A DNA stretch of 64,000 nucleotides, from positions 2,232,001 through 2,296,000 of the forward strand of contig BSBN01000242.1 in assembly GCA_027924645.1 (NCBI GenBank), in the 5' to 3' direction. Source of the DNA: Cunninghamia lanceolata (Eukaryota; Streptophyta; Pinopsida; Cupressales; Cupressaceae). A program made the translations under genes and the position numbers. Under the pieces are notes generated by a model. That model ran no database searches, was not told the origin of the DNA, and worked only from the letters and a program-made list of their open reading frames with translations. Shown piece after piece: positions 25,591 through 36,091 of the stretch. The first letter of the stretch is position 1. Each line of letters begins with the position of its first letter.

Positions 25591-26430
25591 GGAATCTTAC
25601 TGAGAGATGTCAAGAATGAAGAATACCTTTTACGTTGTTTAGGGCACACACAATGAAATTCGGATTGAGCTGTACGAATAATCATCTTGATCTTTGGGAG
25701 AAGTAGTTGCAGAGCTCCTTTTCTCTTTTCTTCGAAAGTGAGTGTACAAATGATGAGCGAATGAACTCTTTTATTTCTGAGAAGCCCTAATTTTCATTCT
25801 GCAATAAATGCGCAACCTAATTCATTCCGGTTTGCCTTGTTTGTCTTATTCGGAGACAAAACCTTTCCGGATCACTGAGACAGATTTCAAAGTTATTCTA
25901 GGAGAGTAGTGATAATCTGTCTTCCTTTCATTAGTTATTTGATCCATTTACAGATCAAGACACCATAATTTGAATCATACTAGACCAAACTTGTAAGGAA
26001 TCTGTTTTTATCAGAAGACTGTTTTATCAGATCAATTCTGGTAGGATTAGATTCTTCAAATCTTCTTGCGGATCTCTCAAATCTTTACCATACCCCTTTT
26101 AGATGTTTCTTGTATGAGTCCTTTCAATCCGCAGCTCTCCTTGTGCCAGTTCCAGCACCAATTGACTGGCTGGGGGAACAAGGTTTTCTTTGTGTCTCCC
26201 CCTGAGCCAGAGCTCACTTTTTAATTTCTGGAAGAAATATCAGCACCAGATTCTGGTGCAGATCCATCCCCTACATTCTCTGTACTTTTCTTCACCCAAA
26301 TTTTGTTCATCTCACTTTGAACTTCATCCACATTTACTTTTTGTTTTCCCTTATCTTGATTCTGATTATGATATACCAGACCTCTTTTATCCTGATTCTT
26401 GTTTTTACAAAATTTTGCTATATGACCAGA

Positions 26431-27402
26431 TCAATTGCAAATTTGGCAAACAACATTTCTTTGCATATTTGATTGATATCCTCTTGATCTGCATTGATTA
26501 GCCATATGACCCATTCTATTGCATGCAAAGCATCTACCATTGAATGAATTATTCATTTGCATATTTCTGCATTCATGAGATTTGTGACCATACCTTTTGC
26601 AGTTGAAGCACTGTCTGGAGAAGGATGTATTAGTCTGATTCATTCGTCTTCTGCACTGATTAGCTTTATGACCAAAGTTATTGTAGTTGTGGCAGTATCC
26701 ATTGAAGGATGGATATCTTTGAGCATTAGGTTGCCTTACCGGAGGACTTCTAAGCCTGTTCCTTGGATTTTCTAATTTAAAATTCTTCTGACCAGATCTG
26801 GAGCTTTCTCCTTTCTCATATCCTAAACCACACTTGTCATCTACCCTCTTTTGGCTTTCAAGAAGAACTTCAAGTTGGGCAGAACTTATCTTGAATTTCT
26901 CTTTATATTCATTTGCTGTTTGAAGATCCCTTTTGAGAGAGACAATTTGATCCTCGAGTTTTTCTTCATTATCTTTAGCATCTTCAAGATCAGATTCAAG
27001 ATGTCTGATAATTCTATCCCTCTTGTGGCAATCTTCTGATTTCTCCTTGAGAGATTGTCTTAGATTATCTTCAGTTTTTCTTTTCTCTTCAATCTCTTGG
27101 GTAAACTTTATAACTCTTGATTCCATTTCATGTCTTATCATAATGGTTTCTTTTGTTAGCTTTTCACATAACTTGGTTTTCTCCTTCAGTTCTTCATTTG
27201 CATCATTTGCTTCACCTTGACTTGCCAATTGCTGAAGTAGCTCCTTTCTCTTTTTCATAGAGAGACTTAATTTGTCTTTTAGTTCTCTCATGAAATCATC
27301 AACCTGTTTGAGTCTTTCCTTTAATTCATTAACTTCAGAGTTTGACTGTTCAAGATCATCAAAGGCAGTCTTGAGTTGCTCCCTTAAACCATATGCATCC
27401 AT
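26431..27402 (-). CDS. LTR element 2 gag-like protein (coiled coil + CCHC knuckles)
   Basis: 323 codons from an ATG at 27402, the first good start 45 bp beyond the primer site. Residues 1 to about 180 are heptad-rich coiled coil. Next comes LLESQKRVDDKCGLGYE, the plant Copia Gag phrase also seen in element 1. Three zinc knuckles follow at about residues 235-310: CHNYNNFGHKANQC, with the second Cys replaced by Tyr, then intact CFNCKRYGHKSHEC and CFACNRMGHMANQC. The frame is cut by a TGA inside a fourth knuckle (CQICN-stop), beyond which the same frame continues with SGHIAKFC and a charged tail, so this copy is probably truncated by a point mutation. Gag would bind and package element RNA. Confidence 0.8.
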   Translation of the reverse strand: MDAYGLREQLKTAFDDLEQSNSEVNELKERLKQVDDFMRELKDKLSLSMKKRKELLQQLASQGEANDANEELKEKTKLCEKLTKETIMIRHEMESRVIKFTQEIEEKRKTEDNLRQSLKEKSEDCHKRDRIIRHLESDLEDAKDNEEKLEDQIVSLKRDLQTANEYKEKFKISSAQLEVLLESQKRVDDKCGLGYEKGESSRSGQKNFKLENPRNRLRSPPVRQPNAQRYPSFNGYCHNYNNFGHKANQCRRRMNQTNTSFSRQCFNCKRYGHKSHECRNMQMNNSFNGRCFACNRMGHMANQCRSRGYQSNMQRNVVCQICN

Positions 27403-27446
27403 TTGAATTCCCAGATCTTCCTCAAGCTATTAGACTCTGTTGGGAG

Positions 27447-27465
27447 GAACTTGGCTCTGATACTA
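27447..27465 (-). other. LTR element 2 primer-binding site
   Basis: Minus-strand TAGTATCAGAGCCAAGTTC, two bases from the LTR. It is the Copia initiator-Met-tRNA site (TGGTATCAGAGC) with one G-to-A change. Confidence 0.85.
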
Positions 27466-27467
27466 AT

Positions 27468-28560
27468 TGTTGATAACTGAGAGGGGGGGTGAATCAGTTA
27501 TCTTAATTATTTCTGCTTTCTGAACTTTCTTAATAATTAGTGCAACATCAATTCAAACAAGCAAACTTAATCATGAAATAGAAAGACACATGACACAATA
27601 TTTTTGACGTGGAAACCTTGTTAAGGGAAAAACCATGGGGTGATTAACCCAAGATTGTATTCTCTATTAGAAGAATAGAATTACAAAATGACACTTGTCA
27701 ATTAGGGCTCATTACCCGAGCACACTGCTCACAAGAGGCACACTGCCTACAAGAGACACACTGTCTGCAATTTATAAAGAGTGTAATACAATACTTGAAC
27801 TGATAAGGAGCATCAACATATGCTGGAGTTCAGTTCCGGTTAGGCTCTGTATACTGATCTGCTGCACTTCATCTCTCGTCTTTTATACTGCTCTTCTTTC
27901 ACATACTGGATCTTCCTTTCTGCTTTTATTCGGCTTTACTACTTTTCTTCGCACATCACTTGCAACAACAACAACTCTCATAACTAAATCCATTTTGTAT
28001 ATATATCCGCACAAGTGATTTCATCACCTTTCTAGTCGGCACCCGGAATAGTCAATATTTTCCATAGACTCTGATCTGTCGGCTGAATCCTTGCTTACCA
28101 AGTAATGCGGATCATGGATATACTTGTGGAAATCATTAATCATGTTGGCCAAACATAATTTATATCTTCATAACCTTTTCCAACATCAATAACACATCCG
28201 GAACAATGTCTGATGTTCTGCCAGTCAGTTCTTCCTCTGTTCACACTGTCACTTGGGAACCCGACACTCAAGCATTCATATCTCTTTATCCTTTTCACAC
28301 CGGAGGCTCAAACCTTGGAATCTATTAGTCAAGATACTCTTCTTGACTTCCCCAAATCCACACTTCACTAAGATACTTCCTCTGAGAGATCCGGACCTGA
28401 CTATCAGACCTCACCACATGCTCTGTTCTTGTTTACCGGACCACAACATTCTTCACTCTGACTTCCGGTATAGGCATACCATGTCCTGCGGATGTGTGGG
28501 ATGAACTTTGTTGCCATCAATGACAACATTCATGAATCCATATAGTGTCTCTTGCCAACA
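27468..28560 (-). repeat. LTR element 2, right LTR (5' LTR in element sense)
   Basis: 1,093 bp, same length as the left copy with no indels needed. It is followed by the target duplication ATATG. Confidence 0.93.
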
Positions 28561-28565
28561 ATATG

Positions 28566-30127
28566 AGTTTAATTTACAACCAAAACTCAATATTTTGCTA
28601 CAAACTTGACCTTTGATGTAATTCTAACTTTAATCTTGCGTGCAACTTAAAGATGGATTATTGGAGCTCTGAATAGAAAAAGGGGGTTAGTATAGTTTTT
28701 GACTTGCAATTGGCGGAATCCCACTATTTCCACCATGTCAAGCTAGGCAAGGATGTCTATTTAGTGGACAAATGATCAAAGATAATAGATAATTCGCTTA
28801 GAAATTAAATTTGTTACTCATTTTTAAAGCACCAAATCCAAATGTGCAGCTATTTAGTACTCTTCTCAATGCTCCTAGAATTATATCTACTTGAGCAGAC
28901 TTGACCTGGGTAATTTCCATAGTTGTAGCTTTGAACCTTGAACTTTTAAACTTTAAATTCAAATTAATTCTTGTCAACTCCCTCACATTAGCCATTGTGA
29001 GTTAACCTAGCACGTTTGTGTTGATTTGTGTGTTATGTTGTTGTATATAAAGATATACTCTCATTCATTTAAAGTTATCAAAGAATGTTAGGACATTTAG
29101 GAGTTATCAAAAAAGCAATGTAGTAACATTTTATCATAACATATATCATCATACATCTATGATCATTGTTCTGAATTCATTGAATCAGTTTGCCTAGGGG
29201 TCTGCTTGAGGAGAACGTGGTCCTTATAGTTCAACAAATTCCATAAAGGTGTTTCTAAACACTACAAGTCCTTATTGAGATTCAAGTATTATAAGATCAA
29301 GGACATTGAATTCCAAGCATCAAATTTCTACCAGTTCATTCATACAGGTACAAGTTTAGGTCAATGCACTAGTTCTCTTTCATAAACATGGATCTGAACC
29401 AAAACATAGTAGATTTAGATTACACATTTTGAGGCATTTACCTAATCAAACCTTAAAATTCCAACCCCAAATCGATGTCTCCCACATCATATTTGTATCA
29501 TTGAATTTTGAGCCAGATAAATCATAGTCAACACAATTTATCTTACAAAATAATATAATTATATTAAATTAAATTTACTACTTAATTATTATTATTAAAT
29601 ATCACCATAATCCTTATAAGACATTAAAAATTTAAATATTATAAAGTTTACAATAAATAACAAAATAATATAATTACATTATTAAATATATTAAATTTAA
29701 TAATAATCATTATAAGACATTAAAAATTTAAATATTATAAAATAATAATAATTAAAATTTTAAGTTTTGAACTTCTAATAAAGAAATTATATTATAATAT
29801 TTGCCTATTCTATAACCGTGAGAGTTCTTAAGATCAAAACAGTACCGTGTGTTGGCTTATTAATAGCCTCTTTATTCACCTTGAACAACACACGGAACGA
29901 ATGTGGGATTAAAACGCCAAACCTTACCAGAGCATTTCCAACAACAAAATCTGATAAAATTCCTCTATACTTTATGCATTTATTCCCTGCTTCAAAGCTC
30001 CTGTTTTGGCACACGCTGAGAGTACGCTTGCAAATGTAAACGGATCGGATTGGAGTTTTTGTTGCATACGGTGAAACAATGGGACTGCCTCCTCACGAAT
30101 GCTGCAACAATCATATTCTGGGCCCAG
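28566..30127. other. Unassigned DNA with an A/T-rich duplicated tract
   Basis: No recognised gene. Between about 29540 and 29765 the composition is over 85% A/T by eye, and ATAAGACATTAAAAATTTAA with its flanks occurs twice, 96 bp apart (29616 and 29712). From 29800 to 30120 the composition is more balanced, and overlapping 64-73-codon open frames on both strands have no motif. This part could be a fragment of another gene's 5' region, but nothing proves that. Confidence 0.4.
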
Positions 30128-30343
30128 CCGTCACAGTTTTCTCAACAGCTGTTGCAGTATAATTTTGGAGATTTGTGTAGTCACATCGTACCGTGGAAAA
30201 TAAAATCTTCTATTCTAGTATGGTTTTGTTTTGTAGGAATTTAAATATAAAAAAAAAGCTTTAAAATTATAATAAAAAGCAGACCACATATAGATTACCA
30301 TTTGACATAAACGTTTCTTCAAATTTCTAATCATTTCCTTAAA
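30128..30343 (+). other. End of duplication unit A (intron 1 sequence) and junction with unit B
   Basis: TTCTCAACAGCTGTTGCAG through TTTCTTCAAATTTCTA (30134-30328) repeats 36356-36545 with few changes. Right after it, at 30344, the unit starts again with GAAATTGTACCCTCTCATA (matching 13404). The about 15 bases between (ATCATTTCCTTAAA) match neither side clearly, so this is the tandem-duplication breakpoint. Confidence 0.8.
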
Positions 30344-30589
30344 GAAATTGTACCCTCTCATATGTGTGTCGTGGTGACTTTTCACATGGCATGGTTAAGT
30401 ATTCTGCTTGTGTCACCATTCTTAGTGCATTGGTGTTACATGTCTTATGTGTCATTATGTTGTGTTATGATACCTTGTGCACGTAAGTGTGTAATATGGT
30501 ATGTGGATGTTGCATATACATTGTGAAAAAATTGTCCGTTTGCGCTTTGATCGTTAATGTATTGAGTGAAAGCTCGGGGCATTACATTT

Positions 30590-33500
30590 ATAATTCATGA
30601 GGACATTCTCATCTATTTTTCCTAAATGACCAGAAAAATCATTTAGAGTATTTGTTTTCAGATCATAAGCCCATTCTTCTAGGTAGTGGAAGCAACAAAA
30701 ATTTAGGATCCATACCTTTCAAATATAATCCAAATGGGTGAATACCAATGGCTTCTTAGAGGAATTTGAACATGACTAGAATTCCTGGTGTCCTTCAAGG
30801 AATGGCCAAGATATATGGAAGAATAAAATCTCAAGGTTGAAATCTGATTTGAGACATTGGATCAAACTCCACATTAGTTCACATATCTCCAAGCAAAACC
30901 TTCTCTGTAGACTGGGTGAATTAGAGGAACTATTTGAGTTAGATCCCCCTAATGATGAGCTCTTAAAGTCGAAGCATGATTCTATTCTTTCCAATTTCAA
31001 GAGAAAGCACAATAAGAAGAACAAATTTGGTGCCTCAAATATCGCATGACTTGGCTACATGATGATGACTCCAACACCACATTTTTCTATCTCAAAGCTC
31101 ACCAACGATATCAAAGAAATACTTTCAAGGAAATTAAGCTCATCAATGGTCAGATTATTTCCAATATCTTCGAGATCAAAGTTGTCTATGACCATTTGGG
31201 AATTTATATCAAAATTTGGAGGGTGACCTCATATCTCTAGATTTGTTGCCCCAACATATTCCTAATGTTCTTTCAAAATAATCTAGAACTGCTCTTTTCA
31301 AAAAAGTCACCTTAGATGAGCTAAAGGATGTTGTTTATGGATCTACAAAAGATAAAGCTCCTAATCTAGATGTGTTCTCCAATACCCTTTGTCATAAATT
31401 CTTTGATGTCATTGCAACAGATCTCCATCACATGATTGAGGATGTTCATAAAACTACTAAGTTGATTAGAGGTATCAATTCTACTTTTTAGCTTTGATTT
31501 CCAAGGAAAAAATGATCTCTTTTAGTCAATTTAGGCCTATTTATTTGTGCAATTCCTCTTGTAAATTCATGACAAAAATTATGGCAAATAGAATTAAGAA
31601 GTTCCTTGGCTACCTTTTTTTTAATGAATAAGGAGGCTTCATACCTAGCAAACAAATATGTGACAATGTTGTAATTGTTCATGAGGATTTTCATTGGAGC
31701 AATAAGGAATCTAAGAAATATTGCTATCAAACTTGATATGGCACATGCTTTGATAGAGATGTCTTGAATTTCTTAGTTCGGATCCATCAAGCCTTCAGAT
31801 TTCCTCTGTTATTCTTAAATCGGGCCCTTGGCTACATTTTGACTCTTTGCAATAGTCCTATTGTTAATGGGTCTCCTACCTGATTCTTCAAAGCCTCCTG
31901 AGGCCTTCACCAAGGATGCCCTTTATCCCCCTATTTGTTCATTCTTTTGGTTGAGGCTTTAGGTAGATCTATCTCTACTGAAAGGAGGGCAATGAAAATA
32001 TTTGGAATCAAAATTGTTAATAGGGTAAGAGAAATCACTCATGCTCAATTTATCAAGGACACTATGTTAATGGGGGAGTCCACCAAACAAAATGTTAGAA
32101 GATTTAAAGGTTGGCTCGACTCTTTTCTTTCTAGCTTTAGAGCCATTATCAATGTCAATAAATGCAAAGTTTATACTATCAATACTTTTCAATTAAAATT
32201 AGAAGTTTTCCTCAAATCATTGAGTTTGATCATGGTGGTCACAGACCTTTTGATTATCTTGAAGTTCCTATGAGATTTAAGCCCAAAAACTCCAATTGGT
32301 AGTCCCCTTTATTATTAAAAATTTGATAAAAGAATCCTCAACTTCAACAATAGGTGGCTAAGTCTTGTTGGAATATTGGTTTTAATAAAATTTGTTATCT
32401 CTGATCTCCTTGTCTATCAGCTGATGATCTATCATCCTCTAGCCTCTATCCTTCTTGAGCTAGATAAAAGAATCATGAATTTCTTATGGTAAGGAAGAAA
32501 ATATTCTCTGTAGAAAAGATCTCATCTAGTTAGTTAAAAGCAAGTCTCAAAAGAAAATCCTAAGGGAGTCTAGGTATCCATATTACTACTATCATGAGCA
32601 AGGCTCTTGGGGCTAAGATTATCTGGAATTTTATAAACCCTCCTACTAGTCTCTAGAAAAGGATTTTGGTCTATAAATATGGAGATGGTTTGAATGGTTT
32701 CACTCTCCTCAACAATATCCAACATAAATTAGGCATCTCCAAAATCTAGTCCTTGATTGTCTCATCTATTAGTATAATAAAAAATAATATTTCATGGTTT
32801 CTTAGAAATGGGAGCAACATTAAATGTGAGGATGAGCTCATCCTTGGGAACAAGCCTCCAAAGTTGTCTATGCCTAGGCACCTCTTTCAGTGCATGCTTC
32901 ATCTTGCCATCAAAAAGCTTGCTCAATTCTTGACTTGGGACGACCTTCAACCCAAATAGATTCACCTTTAGAGGTTGAGCCTAACACAATATAGAATGTG
33001 GTCCTTACTTTAAAAGATTTTTTTGTCCTTCTTCCTACCGATCCTAAAAGTGAGGACTATCTTATTTTGGGGTAAAATCAACTCCATTGGCTACTACATC
33101 ATGATGGACGAAGCTCATCATAAATAGGACGATGATCCCACTAACAAGTACTTGGATAACATCTAGAGCTAAAATGTCACCCTTAAGTAAAAAAAATTCA
33201 ATGGTTGGTTAGACAAAATAAGATTCTTACTAGAGACAATCTTGTCAAAAAAGGCATCTTAGGCTCTCACATATGCTTGAAAGGTAATGAAGCCCAATAT
33301 CACCTTTTTTTTGGCTGTGATGAAGCATCCATAATTTGGATCTCTCTTTATTTTTGCTTTAGAAATAGATTAAATATGGACACCTACTCCACCAAATGGA
33401 ACAAATGCTACAATAGCTCTTTAAAAGGTAAACCTCTCATTAAGATTTTATGGTCTTCTATTCCCTTCTTCTGCATGTGGAATATTTGGTTGGATAGGAA

Positions 33501-35060
33501 TAGCAAAATCTTTGAAGACAAAGCCCTCTAAAGGAAATATCTACTCCAAAAGATTCAATATGCCATGATAGAAAATGCCAAAGTCCGTTTCAAAGAAAAG
33601 TAGAACTCAAGCATCCTCTCTAGAGTCAAACTCAGTTTTCTTAGAACCTCTCTGATTTCTTTAGCTTGTCCATCTCCAACAACTCTTATGTCCCCATCAA
33701 ATTTCCATTCCTCTTATTTGATGGTGCTTCAAAAGATAACCCGAGTATTCTCACTACTAGTGGAGTGCTTTTAAAGACTAGACCTAACATAATTTTTTTT
33801 GGAATTCTTCATGAACTTGGGACAAACTTCTAATAATATTGTTGAATTGATGGGATGCAAGCTTGACTTATCCTTGCCAACTAAAGAAAATACCAAGAAT
33901 CTCTCAATCTACATGGACTTTAAGCTAATCATATAATTCTTCTGCAACACCTGAAGGCTTAAATCCATTCAGCCAAAGCTTCTATTGATTCAAACTAGAA
34001 ATATTTGAAAAAAAATGATCAACTACATTGGCACTACATTCCCAAATCTTGGAACTCTCGTGCTAATAAAAAAGCTAATGAAGGCATTCTTTTACCTCAG
34101 GGTTTTGCTCAAGTTAAAAAGTTCAAGAATAGAGGTATATAAAATCCTCCCAATGAATATAATGCTTAATATTTACCCTCTTCTAGAGCACTCTAGGTTG
34201 GATCCTATTTACCATGAGGTGAAGAATTTATTGTATTTATCTGGCTCATTCTCTCAGATTGGTTTCTATTCTTTGTAAGGCTTTGATTGATCAACAAAAC
34301 TTTTTCTAAAAGAAAAGAGTTAAGGGAATTATTTATGTGAAGAAATCTTGGTCAAAAATACAATAATTATTAAGGATAGACATATAATTTATTAATGATT
34401 CGAATAGTATTTCTAATTTCTCTAATTGAAGATTAAGTTATAGATATTTAGACGAATGAGGTTGATATGTAAAAAAAACCCTGTTCATGGGGAAGTTAGA
34501 GTTAACTCCCCAGTCAATCCATGAGTGGGGATCAAATGGCAACCCTTGCCAACTAGATGGATGAAAATGAATTTTGATGGGGTGGCCAGGGGAAACCTTG
34601 GCCTTTTAGGTGGAGGTTGTATCATTTGGGGGTGAGAAGATAAGTTTAGTTGTCACTACCTCAAAAAAGTTAACAAGTGGTACATGTAATGAAGCTAAAA
34701 CATAGGCCCTCCCACTAAGTTTACAAATTTGTAGGTTACACAAGAAAAAAATGGCCCAAATAGAATGAGATTTAATGATAATCATTAATGTGATTAGAAG
34801 AAAGGTATCCCCTAATTAAAATTATGCAAACATTATGCAAGAAGTTTGGCTAATCTTGAAGTCCTTAACTACATTTTTAGTTTAACATGTCTATATAGAA
34901 AAGGTAACAACGAAGCTAATTTCTTTGCCAATTATACAATAGATCATGAATATGAGATGATTATAGATAATAAAATTAAAGCATGTGAGAAATTTGGAAC
35001 CTTTTTAAAATTTGTGGCATCATTATCCTTTGGCTATGTGAGAAAATAACCAAATTGTAG
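30590..35060 (+). mobile_element. LINE copy B, inactive
   Basis: Duplicate of the LINE at 13640-18080 with the same motif order and most of the same lesions. Here 31935-32273 keeps a 112-codon frame over the RT region (the catalytic box reads FIKD, not FADD). At 33205-33531 there is a 108-codon zf-RVT-like frame ending IPFFCMWNIWLDRN, which in copy A is cut by a TAG. The RNase H tail reads CLYRKGNNEANFFANYT (34846-35049). Copies A and B have picked up separate stops since the duplication, so neither is under constraint. Confidence 0.8.
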
Positions 35061-35415
35061 TCATTATGATTTGTGAGTAGGTCACATAAGAAAAAATTGG
35101 TGCAAATAGAATGAGATGTAATGATAATCATTAATGTAATTAGAAGAAAGGATCCCTAATTAAAAAAATGCAAACATTATGCAAGAGGTTTGGCTAATCT
35201 TGGAGTCTTTACCTACATTTTTGGTTTAACATGTCTATATGGAGAAGGTAACAAGGAAGCTAATTTCTTTGCCAATTATACAATAGATCATGAATATAAA
35301 AGATTATAGATAATAAAATTAAAGCATATTGGAAATTTGAAACTTCTTAAAATTTGTGACTTCATTATCCTTTGGCTATGTGAAAAAATAACCAACTTGT
35401 AGTCATTATGATATG
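34731..35415 (+). repeat. 346-bp tandem duplication in unit B
   Basis: GTAGGTTACACAAG at 34731 and GTAGGTCACATAAG at 35077 start two copies of the LINE RNase H tail. Copy A of the unit has only one, so this arose after, or was lost following, the larger duplication. Confidence 0.85.
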
Positions 35416-35891
35416 ATGGAGGTCAATTTCAAGTGATAGAGGGGCACACAATTTAATGAGGATGGTACTTCAACATCAACACATCATGAGAAAGCAATAG
35501 AGAAGGATTCCATCAACAAGAAACAATGCATCCATTTTCATTTCTATAAGTTTCATTCTGGTAATTCCAACTCACTATCAACAAGAAACAATGGACATGT
35601 GTAATGTTAGTAACAAAAAAAATTGCTAGTTTTTAAAGTTCCAAACATTTATATGAGAATCACTATCAACCCAATGCTCCATCAAGAGGAAAAATTTCTT
35701 TACAGATGTACACAATTTTCCTAAACCCTTGTTGTGAGGGGGCAAGTTGAATCGACCCTAAGCACGTGTACCAATGGATGTTGTCCACGTGTTTAGGTGC
35801 CGCCAATAAGATGTAACGACGCAAGCAAATATAGAGAGGGAAAAATCACTTGAATTCCCAGTTCCAGAGAGCTCCGTGGAATAATAAAAGA
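35416..35891 (+). promoter_or_regulatory. SPRTN upstream region, copy B
   Basis: The same promoter-like features as copy A: G-boxes CACGTG at 35763-35768 and 35786-35791, a CCAAT box between them (35771-35775), and GCCGCCAATAAG just downstream. It lies 5' of the exon 1 copy that is continuous with the gene. Bases around the ATG (AAAAGAATGGC) suit plant translation initiation. Confidence 0.55.
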
Positions 35892-36091
35892 ATGGCAGAA
35901 TTGAAACGAAAGAAGATGGAGGAGGAGGAGGAGGAGGAGGAGGAAAAGATTGAAATGAGAGCGATGAATGAAGCAGATCTTCTAGATCCTAATCCAGACA
36001 TTCATGCACTCTTTTGCCATTACAATCAATTGTATTTCAACAATGCTTTAGGCGCATGCACCGTCGACTGGAGCTCCAAGCGCATGACCCT
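35892..36091 (+). CDS. SPRTN: SPRTN exon 1B (residues 1-66)
   Basis: MAELKRKKM start, then nine Glu encoded by GAG repeats, then DPNPDIHALFCHYNQLYF and VDWSSKRMT. The last two bases (CT) complete Leu67 with the C of exon 2. In-frame upstream codons back to 35850 lack an ATG, which supports this start. Confidence 0.88.

Larger units (their letters stand above)
21091..28560 (-). mobile_element. LTR element 2: gag-only Copia-like retrotransposon with an extra large ORF
   Basis: Two ungapped 1,093-bp direct repeats (21091-22183 and 27468-28560) bound a 5.3-kb interior. The element sits in the 5-bp target duplication ATATG (21086-21090 and 28561-28565). Minus-strand LTR ends are TGTTGGCAAG...TTATCAACA. 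An initiator-Met-tRNA type primer site and a polypurine tract fix the orientation as minus. Downstream of a gag-like gene with CCHC knuckles, where pol should be, there is instead a decayed reading frame of about 1,000 codons with no retroviral enzyme motif. The LTRs differ at roughly 3-4% of sites by eye, nearly all transitions, so this is the youngest of the three complete elements by that measure. Confidence 0.93.
19046..30127. other. 11-kb block present only after exon 1A
   Basis: In unit B the flanks of this block are directly joined (TCATCACAGTT|TTCTC near 36350). The left side here reads TCATCATAGTT and the right side GTCACAGTT, so the junction shares about seven bases. Either unit B lost this block by a microhomology-type deletion or unit A gained it. 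Contents: a LINE ORF1 fragment, unassigned DNA, complete LTR element 2, and an A/T-rich tract. Confidence 0.75.

Noticed and set aside
30134..30240. Alternative exon after ACAG|CTGTTGCAG in intron 1 (also at 36356)
   Set aside because: The acceptor-like site and a short open stretch exist, but the sequence has no SPRTN similarity and no clear donor at a matching phase.
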